From Paenibacillus etheri (GTDB lineage: Bacteria; Bacillota; Bacilli; Paenibacillales; Paenibacillaceae), in contig NZ_LCZJ02000017.1 of assembly GCF_001012825.1 (NCBI RefSeq), forward strand, positions 50,391 to 114,390: a DNA stretch of 64,000 bases. Direction: 5' to 3'. This document shows, in pieces, positions 52,370 through 61,381 of the stretch. The notes under the pieces are model-generated. The model was not told the origin of the DNA. It ran no database searches and saw only the letters and a list, made by a program, of their open reading frames with translations. The translations under genes and the position numbers were made by a program. Every line of letters starts with the position of its first letter. The first letter of the stretch is position 1.

Positions 52370-52870
52370 ATGTCTACTATAAAATTAGTCCTTGAGCATG
52401 ATATCGAGCCGTATTTAGATCTCTTAGCAGAGGTTGAACATATCCATCTGGATAGAAACAATCCTAACCATGAGCAGTGGCTGAGACGCCGCATACAATC
52501 ACATTTTCAGCGGGGGGCATTGTTTTATGCCTATCATGAGAATGAACAAGATGATGCTTTTGGTATTGTTGCCGTTCTGCATGAGGAGGCGCCAATTGGC
52601 ATTCCCGCGCTCGGAGCTAGAGCTGAAGTCCTAGACATTGGAGTAAGTAAAGATCATCGTAGAAAAGGAATAGGAGGTATTTTACTACAGCATGTAGAAA
52701 AGGTTGTTAAGAGTAGGGGAGCTTACTGTTTACTTATGATGACCTATGCAGAAGATTATGATGTGATTGCTTTTTACGGTAAAAATGGCTTTGTGCCCGT
52801 CGCTACAATCCCTGATGTATTTGGTCCGGATGCGGAAGGGAATACTATCTTAAGAAAAATACTAAGGTGA
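52370..52870 (+). CDS. GNAT-family N-acetyltransferase
   Basis: A 166-residue acetyltransferase with the acetyl-CoA site VLDIGVSKDHRRKGIGGILLQHVE at about residues 86-109 and the terminal strand IAFYGKNGFVPVATIPDVFG. GAAGGAGAA precedes the ATG. Substrate unknown. It lies 84 bases upstream of the malic enzyme gene without a terminator between. Confidence 0.88.
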   Translation: MSTIKLVLEHDIEPYLDLLAEVEHIHLDRNNPNHEQWLRRRIQSHFQRGALFYAYHENEQDDAFGIVAVLHEEAPIGIPALGARAEVLDIGVSKDHRRKGIGGILLQHVEKVVKSRGAYCLLMMTYAEDYDVIAFYGKNGFVPVATIPDVFGPDAEGNTILRKILR

Positions 52871-52954
52871 TCTATTCAATAGGATGAAAGTTTGTTTAAA
52901 TGGTATAGTATAGTGTATTTGAAATCTTAGGGTTGAAGAAAGAGAGGCTAATTC

Positions 52955-54373
52955 ATGGCTATTGCAACAACGATGATTGTCAGGCTCGAAATTCGGAAAT
53001 CGGTTGCTTCTTTTGGTGATGTTGCTTCAGGAATTGCCACTGCAGGCGGAGATATCGTCGCTATTGACGTGATTCGTGCAGGTAAGGATGTAACAACTCG
53101 AGATATAACAATAAACGTGCAAGATGCCTCGAATGGAGAAATGATGTCTATACTATCGAAGATGCCAGGAGTCAAAGTAATCAATGTATCAGATCGAACT
53201 TTTCTAGCTCATCTTGGTGGAAAAATTGAAATCACACCTAAAATGCCTATCAAAAATCGGGAGGATTTATCGCTGGTGTATACGCCGGGAGTTGCCCGAG
53301 TGTGTACGGCGATTGCCGAAGATCCGAACAAAGCCTACTCCTTGACGATGAAGCGGAATACAGTAGCCGTTGTTACAGACGGTACGGCTGTACTTGGACT
53401 AGGGGATATTGGACCGGAGGCGGCTATGCCTGTTATGGAAGGTAAGGCTATGCTGTTTAAGCAATTGGCGAACATCGATGCTTTTCCACTATGCTTAAAT
53501 ACCAAAGATCCAGATGAAATCATTAATATCGTAAAAGCAGTGTCCCCTGGATTTGGGGGAATCAATTTAGAAGATATCAGTTCTCCGCGCTGTTTCGAGA
53601 TTGAACGTCGGCTTGCCGAAGAGCTGGATATTCCGGTATTTCATGATGATCAGCATGGTACATCTGTTGTAGTTTTGGCAGGTCTTTTGAATGCACTTAA
53701 AGTAGTAAATAAATCTATCGAGGATGTTCGAATTGTCGTTGTGGGTATAGGTGCGGCTGGGGTATCCATCTGTAATATGCTTCTGGCTGCAGGAGCTCGC
53801 AACATCTATGCGGTAGATCGTGATGGTGTTCTTAGAAAAAATCTTCAGTATGATAATCAGGAATGGCGGAAGCTAGCGGATGCAACTAACCCGGAAGGTA
53901 TTGAAGGTGGACTGACGGAGGTTATGCAGGGAGCAGATGTCTTTATTGGGGTCTCACGTGGTGGGATTCTATCCGTCGATCATCTCAAAAGTATGGCCAG
54001 CGATAACATTGTGTTTGCAATGGCTAATCCGACACCGGAGATTGAACCAGAATTGGCCGAGCCTTTTGTTCGCGTGTTAGCGACAGGCAGAAGTGACTAT
54101 CCGAATCAGATTAACAATGTTTTGTGTTTTCCGGGTATCTTCCGTGGTGCACTGGATTGCAGAGCTAAAACAGTGAACCTTGAAATGAAGCTAGCCGCGG
54201 CAAAAGCGATTGCTTCAGTCGTTCATCCGGATGAGGTAAATGAGCAATACGTAATCCCAAGTATTTTTAACGAAAAAGTGGTAGAGTTAGTGCGGCTGGC
54301 AGTGATCCATGCAGCTATTGCAACGGATGTGGCCCGCCGGATCCCTAAGGATATTGCTAAAGATATGGAATAA
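52955..54373 (+). CDS. NAD(P)-dependent malic enzyme with N-terminal ACT domain
   Basis: A 472-residue malic enzyme, oxidatively decarboxylating malate to pyruvate. The catalytic and cofactor regions are SLVYTPGVARVCTAI, LGLGDIGPEAAMPVMEGKAML, GGINLEDISSPRCFEIE, PVFHDDQHGTSVV and VVVGIGAAGVSI. The first 75 residues form an ACT-like ligand domain (TMIVRLEIRKSVASFGDVASGIATAGGDIV), often regulatory. Overall form fits the Bacillus YtsJ/MaeA family, which also lies in the 410-480 residue range. GAAAGAGAGG precedes the ATG. A terminator follows. Confidence 0.9.
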   Translation: MAIATTMIVRLEIRKSVASFGDVASGIATAGGDIVAIDVIRAGKDVTTRDITINVQDASNGEMMSILSKMPGVKVINVSDRTFLAHLGGKIEITPKMPIKNREDLSLVYTPGVARVCTAIAEDPNKAYSLTMKRNTVAVVTDGTAVLGLGDIGPEAAMPVMEGKAMLFKQLANIDAFPLCLNTKDPDEIINIVKAVSPGFGGINLEDISSPRCFEIERRLAEELDIPVFHDDQHGTSVVVLAGLLNALKVVNKSIEDVRIVVVGIGAAGVSICNMLLAAGARNIYAVDRDGVLRKNLQYDNQEWRKLADATNPEGIEGGLTEVMQGADVFIGVSRGGILSVDHLKSMASDNIVFAMANPTPEIEPELAEPFVRVLATGRSDYPNQINNVLCFPGIFRGALDCRAKTVNLEMKLAAAKAIASVVHPDEVNEQYVIPSIFNEKVVELVRLAVIHAAIATDVARRIPKDIAKDME

Positions 54374-54387
54374 GGCGATACTATAAA

Positions 54388-54426
54388 TGGACTGCTTTGC
54401 TTAGTGAGAGAGCAGTCTATTTTTTT
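54388..54426 (+). terminator. Rho-independent terminator
   Basis: TGGACTGCT (54388-54396) pairs with AGCAGTCTA (54411-54419, one G-T pair), then seven T residues. Confidence 0.88.
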
Positions 54427-54431
54427 ATACA

Positions 54432-54595
54432 TTGACACATAACTGAGAGTCGTATCATAATTAGGGCTAAAGTATTTATTCCCATTTTAGTAAAGTGGCT
54501 GATATAATCACTATAATGTATGAGATGAATGAATTGAGATTGATGCATTGATATGTAGAAAGGGCATCCAAGTGGGTGCCCTTAAATTTTTCCTC
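54432..54595 (+). ncRNA. Candidate small RNA transcription unit
   Basis: TTGACA (54432-54437), an 18-base spacer and CATAAT (54456-54461) are followed about 100 bases later by a strong hairpin, AAGGGCATCC/GGGTGCCCTT (54560-54583), with AAATTTTTCC after it. No ORF with a ribosome binding site lies between; the only candidate is 11 codons from 54516. So the stretch may encode a short RNA of about 125 bases. The malic enzyme gene has its own terminator before it and the kinase gene starts after it. Confidence 0.4.
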
Positions 54596-54648
54596 TAGAA
54601 TGACTAGTTTTATGATAAGGGTTAAATTAATTTAGAAGTGGTGAATTC

Positions 54649-55878
54649 ATGAAAGAGTTTTACAGTCAAGTGAATCGAAAAATCTATTACATTGTAATGT
54701 TATTAAACATTATTCTTATGATATCTGGATTAATACTAGCTACATCAGAGTTGAATGCGATTGATTTTGGTTACATTGTACATTTTTTGTGTGTAATGTT
54801 TCTATCGGTTTGTTTATGGATCTATCCAAAGTATGAGACACATACCTTTAGAAAGATCATCATTCTTTTTGGATTTGCTTACTTCTATACCCTTTTCTTT
54901 TTATATCCTCAAACTTGGTCCACCTATATTTTGATTTGTCTTATTCCCGCACTTTCTATTCTATTTTTCGATTTAAAATTGTTCTACTTTTCCTTTATTA
55001 TAAATGGAATATTAATGGTAATTACATTTAGTTATGTCATCTTTATTGATGAAGGTGAATTATATACTTATTTACATCATGACATTGTAGGCAACATTAT
55101 AAATATAATAGCTGTTCAAGCGTTATTATTTTTCATATTTCATTTATCATTTAAACGGATGAAAAAGCAGCAACTGTACTATGAACAATTACAGCAATCT
55201 GAGCGTTTAAAGATGGTAGGACAATTAACAGCTGCTGTTGCGCATGAAATTAGAAATCCAATAACAGTGGTTAGAGGTTTTTTGCAATTGTTCAAAGAAG
55301 ACACCTCATTTGATAATACTAAGAAAAGTAAGTTCAACTTAATGATTGATGAATTAAACACAGTAGAACAGATAATCTCTCAATTTCTAACCCTATCCAA
55401 ACCAAATGGAGATCAAAGACTCGAGAAAGTAGATGTGAAGGATGTTCTTCAAAGTGTTGCGGGTCTGCTTCATTCCTATGCCATGCTATCTGATAATCAA
55501 ATCGATATAAAGGTAGAGGAAGATTGCTTTATTTCTATTAATAAAATTGAGTTTAAGCAGTTACTCATTAATATTATAAAAAATGCGCTGGAAGCTTCAG
55601 AAGTAGGTAAATCCGTTTCAGTCACAGCAAATAGAAATAATAATTTTATCGAGATCATGATCACGGATGAAGGAAGTGGAATGTCCGAAGCAGAGGTTAA
55701 GTCGCTTGGCACACCTTTTTATTCATTAAAAAGTAATGGAACCGGTTTAGGGTTAATGATTTGCTTTAATATTGTAGAAAAATATGATGGGGAAATCTAT
55801 TATAATAGCTCTAAAGGTAAGGGGACAACCGTTACTATTCGCTTTTTATCAGAATCGGGAGGGATCTATAATGATTAG
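54649..55878 (+). CDS. KinB-like membrane histidine kinase
   Basis: A 409-residue kinase with about six N-terminal membrane helices (residues 14-165), then the HisKA domain with the phospho-acceptor in AVAHEIRNPITVVRGFLQLF and the ATPase with IIKNALEAS (N box), DEGSGM (G1) and GTGLGLMI (G2). This is the form of Bacillus KinB/KinD-type sporulation kinases. No response regulator gene is adjacent, which is usual for orphan kinases acting on the Spo0 relay, so sporulation input is likely but inferred. The next gene, a lipoprotein, overlaps the stop by eight bases; KinB is known to need a lipoprotein partner (KapB is not alike, but KinB activity depends on one). Confidence 0.85.
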   Translation: MKEFYSQVNRKIYYIVMLLNIILMISGLILATSELNAIDFGYIVHFLCVMFLSVCLWIYPKYETHTFRKIIILFGFAYFYTLFFLYPQTWSTYILICLIPALSILFFDLKLFYFSFIINGILMVITFSYVIFIDEGELYTYLHHDIVGNIINIIAVQALLFFIFHLSFKRMKKQQLYYEQLQQSERLKMVGQLTAAVAHEIRNPITVVRGFLQLFKEDTSFDNTKKSKFNLMIDELNTVEQIISQFLTLSKPNGDQRLEKVDVKDVLQSVAGLLHSYAMLSDNQIDIKVEEDCFISINKIEFKQLLINIIKNALEASEVGKSVSVTANRNNNFIEIMITDEGSGMSEAEVKSLGTPFYSLKSNGTGLGLMICFNIVEKYDGEIYYNSSKGKGTTVTIRFLSESGGIYND

Positions 55879-56317
55879 GAAGCTATCCGTACTGATGCTG
55901 TCTGGAATGATGATAGTTCTTCTTGCTGCCTGCAATACAACTACGTATAAGCATAACTATACATTTTCAGGTGAAGGGGACGTATGGTCGGCAGAATATG
56001 TTCAAAAGGCAACGGAGAAGTTCATCGATAAAAAGGGTGAGAGACCAGATTATGAAACCTCGCAGCAATCTACCTTCGAACTTAAGTATAAAGGGGAACA
56101 AACAGATCTGGATAAGATCAATTCTTTTAAATATAGCTTCAAGGGAACATCGGGTGGAGGAAGTAACACCTTAGAAGATGCTAAGGGAGTAAGGAAAAGT
56201 GAGTTGAAGTCCGAGAGATCCGGTAGTGGGGCGTTCGAACATGAGGACTCTATCATTAAGGTCGTTGTTGAGTGGGATGGGCAGAAGGATGAATTTGAAC
56301 TGAAGGTTCGTAAATAA
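55871..56317 (+). CDS. Lipoprotein overlapping the kinase gene
   Basis: A 148-residue lipoprotein with signal peptide RKLSVLMLSGMMIVLLAAC (lipobox LAAC). The mature part is charged and strand-rich with no recognised domain. The ATG at 55871 follows GGGAGGG; an earlier ATG at 55784 is inside the kinase gene in another frame. Eight bases overlap the kinase gene, so the two are translated together, which suggests a shared role such as tuning the kinase. This is inference from context. Confidence 0.8.
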   Translation: MIRKLSVLMLSGMMIVLLAACNTTTYKHNYTFSGEGDVWSAEYVQKATEKFIDKKGERPDYETSQQSTFELKYKGEQTDLDKINSFKYSFKGTSGGGSNTLEDAKGVRKSELKSERSGSGAFEHEDSIIKVVVEWDGQKDEFELKVRK

Positions 56318-56369
56318 TGGAGCATATATGAAAAAGATTCTTAAATTAAAGAAAGCAGGTTGAACATTC

Positions 56370-56813
56370 ATGGTCGTTATTAAAGAAATAGAATTGGAGT
56401 CTCTCCATGAGCTTGGTGAATTATATCAGGAGCTGATGAATCAACCTTCTGATCTCAATAAACTTGAACAAGTATTTAAAGTGATTAAGGCAGATCGTCG
56501 GTACATATTGTTGGGCGCTTTTGTGGATGGGGAGTTAATGGGGTCTTTGATGGGGATTGTCTGTCATGACCTAGTAGGGGATTGCAAGCCGTTTATGGTG
56601 ATTGAAAATGTGGTAGTTTCATCGCGTGCCCGCCGTCAAGGTGTGGGCAAAAAACTGATGCTCGCCATAGAAGAAATAGCTCATGAGAGAGACTGTTTTT
56701 ATATCATTTTAGTCTCTGGAGAAAAGCGGAAGGAAGCGCATGTTTTTTATGAATCGTTAGGGTATAGAGATGAGAAGGTGGAAGGGTACCGGAAACATCT
56801 AAGTTCCCATTAA
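56370..56813 (+). CDS. GNAT-family N-acetyltransferase
   Basis: A 147-residue acetyltransferase with the acetyl-CoA loop VIENVVVSSRARRQGVGKKLMLAIE and the end HVFYESLGYRDEK. AAGCAGG precedes the ATG. Substrate unknown. It is followed 14 bases after its stop by the DinB-like gene, so the two may share an operon. Confidence 0.88.
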   Translation: MVVIKEIELESLHELGELYQELMNQPSDLNKLEQVFKVIKADRRYILLGAFVDGELMGSLMGIVCHDLVGDCKPFMVIENVVVSSRARRQGVGKKLMLAIEEIAHERDCFYIILVSGEKRKEAHVFYESLGYRDEKVEGYRKHLSSH

Positions 56814-56827
56814 AAGGAGGTCTTGAA

Positions 56828-57298
56828 TTGCAAACATTCTTTCAATATAACTGGATAGTTCGTGAACAATGGTACGAGTGGTGTGAGAGTATTTCTGAGG
56901 AAGAGCTACTTGGGGCACGTACGGGTGGTGTAGGCAGTATATTGAAGACACTCTTCCATATTGTTGATGTGGAGTGGAGCTGGATTCAAGTGTTGCAAGG
57001 TAAACCGGATTTTCAGGAGGATTTCGAACATTACAAGTCTTTACAGCAGGTAAGAGAACTGGATGCGAAATTCCGGCCCGATGTGGAACCCTTTGTACTT
57101 TCGTGGCAAGAGGGTTTGGAGCACAATATTTTTGAGGATCACCTGGCGGATGGCCGGATCGTGACTGATACTTGGGGCGAAGTGATGCGCCATGTGATCG
57201 CTCATGAGATTCATCATGTCGGACAGTTGTCCGTCTGGGCAAGGGAAATCGGGAAGGAGCCAGTTTCTGCTAATTTGATTGGAAAAGGGCTCCGATGA
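56828..57298 (+). CDS. DinB-family protein
   Basis: A 156-residue four-helix-bundle protein of the DinB/YfiT family. The metal-binding His set is in LFHIVDVEWSW and HVIAHEIHHVGQLSVWAR. Members include thiol-dependent enzymes and stress proteins; the function here is unknown. The start is a TTG at 56828 eight bases after AAAGGAGG. It converges on the SgrR-like regulator gene. Confidence 0.87.
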   Translation: MQTFFQYNWIVREQWYEWCESISEEELLGARTGGVGSILKTLFHIVDVEWSWIQVLQGKPDFQEDFEHYKSLQQVRELDAKFRPDVEPFVLSWQEGLEHNIFEDHLADGRIVTDTWGEVMRHVIAHEIHHVGQLSVWAREIGKEPVSANLIGKGLR

Positions 57299-57326
57299 TT
57301 CTGCAATCGACTGGGCATTGCGTATA

Positions 57327-59021
57327 TCACGAAGTACTGTCGCTGGAGAGCAGCGGCGGGAACCACAAATGACGAAGATCAACCCAACCCTGACTATTGA
57401 AGCTTACACCTCGGACAGAGGGTAGATAAGCAGTCTGGGTCGGTTTTTCATACAAGATGTGCAGATGATGCTCCTCAAGAAGACGGTTCTCGATAATACT
57501 AAAGCTCTCAGACCTAGCAACAGGATTTGGTTCCCTTGCAATTGTATAGAGCCAGCCTTCAATATCTGCCCGGGTATGTGGTTCTATATGCTGGGAGAGC
57601 GTAAGGTATAAATCAAATAAACGAAGCTGTTCATCCTCGTCTCGAAATAAAGAGAAAACAATCAGGTCAGATTCCAGCCGGACTGGGCCTTTGAATTCCT
57701 CTGGAGACACGGAAACAACCGTGCATGAATACCCTTGAAGCTCTAGCTTGGCAGCAATAAATTCAGCATCGCTAGCATATTGCGGAATGGTGGATATTTG
57801 CAGGGTGACTTCTTGATCTTCTATCGACTTATGCGTTACAGATGCTGAATCGTCTTTTAAACAAGATACGATCTTTGCCCGAAGAAGGGGATCGCTAAGC
57901 GGTCCTTTTTTTTGTGTATTGCAGGTAACAAATTTACGAATGTAGGACTCCGAATGAATCCGACTCCAAGACGAAGAATTGGTGGATGAAGGATTCTGAA
58001 TCACATGAAAAGCCGAGCCTGTATCTGAGGAATCGGTCTCAGTATCCCACGGAACATATAGTATTTCGACTCGATCTAAATGGGCTCGTCCTTGAAAATA
58101 ATAAGGGAACACCTCCAGCACACAAGTATCCTCATTCATGTCCACCACCTTAAATGGGCCTGTCCCCACCGGTCTGCGGCCAAAGCTAGGTTCGTCCATT
58201 CCTTCTAAATCACGCGGTACAATAGCAGCTCTGCTCGTACACAAAAAAGGGAGGAATAGCTCATTAGGCTGCTTAAGCGTAATTTGTACGGTAGATGGAT
58301 TTAGCGCGGTTACCCGCTGGATTTCTTTGAAAATATAGCTATAGAGTGTTCGCTTAAAGGTTTGCATCAGCCGTCCCAAGGAGTAGACTACGTCTTTTGC
58401 TGTAAGTACTTTTCCGTGATGGAACAACACTTCCTTGCGGAGGAAAAAAGTCCAGATCGTACGGCTCTCATCGACTTCCCAGGCATGAGCAAGACTAGGC
58501 ACAATCTTATCGCGTTCCCCGCTACGTCTCACTAATCCGTCGAAGACATGACTGGAAACAAAGGACTCTGCCAAAAGATTCATATGGAGTGGATCGAAGG
58601 TATGTAGCTGCTGAGTGATGGGAAGTCGTAGGGTATCGATTTGTTTGTCACTACGTATTTCGGAATGATGCCCAAAATAGGTCAGCAGCCAACCTTGTAA
58701 TGTATCCTGCAGCGAGGAGGAGCTGGCATGGGTTTTGATGCCTTCAATGGCTTTGTGAACATCTTTACGGCTAATGGCCTGCATCATGGATTGCAGTGCA
58801 ATTTCTTCAGAGGGGACAAGGAGCTGTAATAAGGAACGACTTCCCCGTCCACGCTTAGGCGTCCATTGAACCCATTCGAGTTGTATCATTTTATTCACAA
58901 TGTGCATGGCATTACGATGTGTACATCCGAAGCTTGATGCTAGTTCATCCATCGTAACTGAGATTTCTGTCGCTCCCCCAAACTGAGAGTGTAGTTTTAA
59001 ATATTGGCTGTGCAGCTTCAT
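57327..59021 (-). CDS. SgrR-type regulator with solute-binding domain
   Basis: A 564-residue protein with an N-terminal SgrR-like winged helix (ELASSFGCTHRNAMHIVNKMIQLEWVQWTPKRGRG) and a C-terminal family 5 solute-binding-protein domain (FVSSHVFDGLVRRSG, FFLRKEVLFHHGKVLTAKDVVYSL, RPVGTGPFKV). SgrR regulators sense a cytoplasmic metabolite and control transport or stress genes; in E. coli the signal is sugar-phosphate stress. No signal peptide is present, so this is a cytoplasmic regulator, not a transporter subunit. It is divergent from the DUF4173 gene and may control it. Confidence 0.85.
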   Translation of the reverse strand: MKLHSQYLKLHSQFGGATEISVTMDELASSFGCTHRNAMHIVNKMIQLEWVQWTPKRGRGSRSLLQLLVPSEEIALQSMMQAISRKDVHKAIEGIKTHASSSSLQDTLQGWLLTYFGHHSEIRSDKQIDTLRLPITQQLHTFDPLHMNLLAESFVSSHVFDGLVRRSGERDKIVPSLAHAWEVDESRTIWTFFLRKEVLFHHGKVLTAKDVVYSLGRLMQTFKRTLYSYIFKEIQRVTALNPSTVQITLKQPNELFLPFLCTSRAAIVPRDLEGMDEPSFGRRPVGTGPFKVVDMNEDTCVLEVFPYYFQGRAHLDRVEILYVPWDTETDSSDTGSAFHVIQNPSSTNSSSWSRIHSESYIRKFVTCNTQKKGPLSDPLLRAKIVSCLKDDSASVTHKSIEDQEVTLQISTIPQYASDAEFIAAKLELQGYSCTVVSVSPEEFKGPVRLESDLIVFSLFRDEDEQLRLFDLYLTLSQHIEPHTRADIEGWLYTIAREPNPVARSESFSIIENRLLEEHHLHILYEKPTQTAYLPSVRGVSFNSQGWVDLRHLWFPPLLSSDSTS

Positions 59022-59132
59022 AGTTTAGATCCCTTCAGAAAATAGGAAATTATTAAAAAATTCTTTCTCTTTTTTTTCTTATTTTATCATTTAGAATAAG
59101 GATAAGAAAGTAAGAATATGGGGGTGTTTACC

Positions 59133-60632
59133 ATGACCGATGGAACGGAGCTTAAGCTTAATCGATCACTTACCGCTTTAATTGTTGCCTTCTTACTGGC
59201 GATTGTTCATCAGTTGTTGTTCTACGGAAAGTTGCCGGGTGTATCTTATCCTATTTTTGTTTGTCTGTTTTATGTGTATATGCTTTATTACGCTAAGGCT
59301 AAACTGCGCAAACTAACTAAATTCAGTTACTTCTGGTTCGGAGCGATTTTTCTACTCTCGTTGACCTATGTGTTATTTCATAATCTGTTCTACTTTGGGT
59401 TGAACCTATTAGTAATCCCGGTGTTGATTTTATTACATATGACGTATTTGCTAAGTGATAAACGTCCCTCTTGGAGTCAGTTCACAATGCTTTGGGGTAC
59501 GCTGGAGCATGTGATTCCGCAGAACTTTCGTCACTGGGGCACTGTGTTCAAGGACATCAAAAGAAGTAGTGAAAGTAAGGTGAAGGATGAGCGCAAGCAA
59601 GTGCTGGGGAAAGTGTTTACAGGACTTGCAATCTCATTTCCGATACTGCTTGTTGTGATCACCTTGCTTGCCTCGGCTGATGGCGTGTTTCATCATGTGC
59701 TAATTTGGCTGCCAAATTTGCTGGATCGAATTTCATTTGGCGAAATTATTGTGCGGACGCTGTGGATACTCCTGATGGGCATGGGATTTTTCGGATTAGT
59801 GTGGGGTTATGTAGATTCGAAGATCTATGACTGGAATGTGCAGCCTAAAGAGTATGGCCCTGTGCTGGCACCTGTCACCTTTAAGGTTGACCCAGTAATT
59901 ATGACGACAATTCTTATAGCCATTAACACGGTATATGTTCTGTTCGTAATCGTCCAATTTTCTTACTTGTTTGGAGCTTGGGAAGGGATGGTACCAGAGG
60001 GTAGTTCTTATGCTGATTATGCTCGTAGTGGATTCTTCGAGCTTATTATGGTGACCGCGATTAATTTCGTGATTTTAATGCTGGCATTGGGATCGGTCGG
60101 AAAGAGAGGAGGGCTGCTCCAAAAAGTCATTAATATTCTGTTGTATATCTTGGTTGGCTGTTCAACTGTCATGTTGTATTCTGCCTATACTAGACTAACT
60201 CTATATGAAGAGGCGTATGGGTATACTACGATTCGATTCCTAGTTCATGCATTTATGATTTTTATGGGATTGTTATTGATTCTTGCAGCTGTACGTATAG
60301 CCGCTCCGCGTTTGCCGCTGGCAAAATGTTATATTGTGCTAGGTCTGGCCTCTTATGTTGTAATGAACTATATCGGGATGGATCTCATTATTGCGAATAA
60401 GAATATGGAGCGTTATGAGGTAAGCGGTAAGCTGGACGCAGATTATTTGGTCGGTTTGTCCCCGGAGGTCATCCCTTCACTGATTAAGTTCAGCCGTAAG
60501 GAAGACGGGATGCTGGATCAATTTTTGAAAAATGAATGGTGGGACGGTGCTCAAAGAGAGCGGAAGTGGCAGTCCTTTAATTTCCCGGAATATCGGGCAC
60601 AGCGTGAGCTGGAGAAGTATTTTGCACAGTAA
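59133..60632 (+). CDS. DUF4173-family membrane protein
   Basis: A 499-residue protein with about 12 membrane helices and a soluble C-terminal tail. It matches DUF4173 (PF13687), found in many Firmicutes; the segments YFWFGAIFLLSLTYVLFHN and YTRLTLYEEAYGYTTIRF are typical. Function unknown. The ATG at 59133 follows GGGGGTG; the ATG at 59118 overlaps that site. It is divergent from the SgrR-like regulator and probably in one transcript with the small gene that follows. Confidence 0.82.
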   Translation: MTDGTELKLNRSLTALIVAFLLAIVHQLLFYGKLPGVSYPIFVCLFYVYMLYYAKAKLRKLTKFSYFWFGAIFLLSLTYVLFHNLFYFGLNLLVIPVLILLHMTYLLSDKRPSWSQFTMLWGTLEHVIPQNFRHWGTVFKDIKRSSESKVKDERKQVLGKVFTGLAISFPILLVVITLLASADGVFHHVLIWLPNLLDRISFGEIIVRTLWILLMGMGFFGLVWGYVDSKIYDWNVQPKEYGPVLAPVTFKVDPVIMTTILIAINTVYVLFVIVQFSYLFGAWEGMVPEGSSYADYARSGFFELIMVTAINFVILMLALGSVGKRGGLLQKVINILLYILVGCSTVMLYSAYTRLTLYEEAYGYTTIRFLVHAFMIFMGLLLILAAVRIAAPRLPLAKCYIVLGLASYVVMNYIGMDLIIANKNMERYEVSGKLDADYLVGLSPEVIPSLIKFSRKEDGMLDQFLKNEWWDGAQRERKWQSFNFPEYRAQRELEKYFAQ

Positions 60633-60656
60633 AGGTTAGAAGAAGGTGTGAGGACA

Positions 60657-61181
60657 GTGCGGAAGAAGCCATTTAGTAAAGGCTGGTCATTTATCATCAT
60701 TTTTATTACGGTAGGTTTAAGCTATGGAATCTATCATATTTATTTATACAATGCCCCAAGGCAAAGTCATTACTCGCGCGTATCCAGCAGTAATCTAGAA
60801 CAGGAACGTCTGGGAGACATTCAGCTGCTTCAGAGCCTCGAATCGCTCACCCAGGCGCCTAAACCCCGAGACGATATTGAACGGTATCAATATTATAATT
60901 TGGATAACGAGACAACAGTAGCCACAGCGCGTGGTGATGATAAAATCATTCTAATCAGCGTCTATTCCGATCAGAAGATGAGCACTGCCAGAGGTATTCG
61001 CGTCGCGTCATCTGCAGACGATGTGATTGAAGCTTACGGCTCTTCTTATTATAAAAGAGGGGAACAAGGGGCTGATATTATCGGGTATGTGGATAAAATC
61101 AATCATCGGAGTTTAGAATTTTGGTTACAAGATCACAAAGTGAATATGATCCGATATAGTGTGGACTCAGTTGTGATGTAA
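60657..61181 (+). CDS. Membrane-anchored DUF4309-like protein
   Basis: A protein of about 174 residues with one N-terminal helix (GWSFIIIFITVGLSYGIYHIYL) and an outer domain. Its second half, ASSADDVIEAYGSSYYKRGEQ to LEFWLQDHKVNMIRYSV, resembles the DUF4309 domain found next to DUF4173 genes. The GTG at 60657 is eight bases after AAGGTG; a GTG at 60648 is too close to it. Function unknown, possibly tied to the upstream membrane protein. Confidence 0.65.
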   Translation: MRKKPFSKGWSFIIIFITVGLSYGIYHIYLYNAPRQSHYSRVSSSNLEQERLGDIQLLQSLESLTQAPKPRDDIERYQYYNLDNETTVATARGDDKIILISVYSDQKMSTARGIRVASSADDVIEAYGSSYYKRGEQGADIIGYVDKINHRSLEFWLQDHKVNMIRYSVDSVVM

Positions 61182-61207
61182 GATATTTTAGGATATTGTT
61201 ACAATTA

Positions 61208-61249
61208 TAAACGCCTTCGGCGTCCTTATAAGGACGCCGAAGGCGTTTA
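61208..61249. repeat. Perfect 42-base palindrome
   Basis: AAACGCCTTCGGCGTCCTTA (61209-61228) is followed directly by its exact reverse complement (61229-61248), with one further T/A pair outside. There is no spacer. It lies 26 bases after the stop of the preceding gene, has no T run, and could be a hairpin terminator or a processing site on either strand. Confidence 0.85.
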
Positions 61250-61304
61250 AGCGAGAAATATAAGACATAAAGTATGTTGTGAAACTTATACTTTCTTATA
61301 TTTT

Positions 61305-61328
61305 AAAAAAGGACATATGTCCTTTTTT
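61305..61328. terminator. Perfect 24-base palindrome upstream of the Crp/Fnr gene
   Basis: AAAAAAGGACATATGTCCTTTTTT is perfectly symmetric. It may be a bidirectional terminator or a regulator binding site; it lies 54 bases before the start of the Crp/Fnr gene, so autoregulation is possible. Confidence 0.55.
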
Positions 61329-61381
61329 TGTGGGGTATTCTAAATTACACTTATTTGAGCAAACAATAGAGGGGGCACCAC

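Noticed and set aside
56799-57242. Minus-strand ORF of 147 codons opposite the DinB gene
   Set aside because: It lies wholly antisense to a clear DinB-family gene and has an Arg/His/Pro/Ser-rich composition typical of shadow frames.
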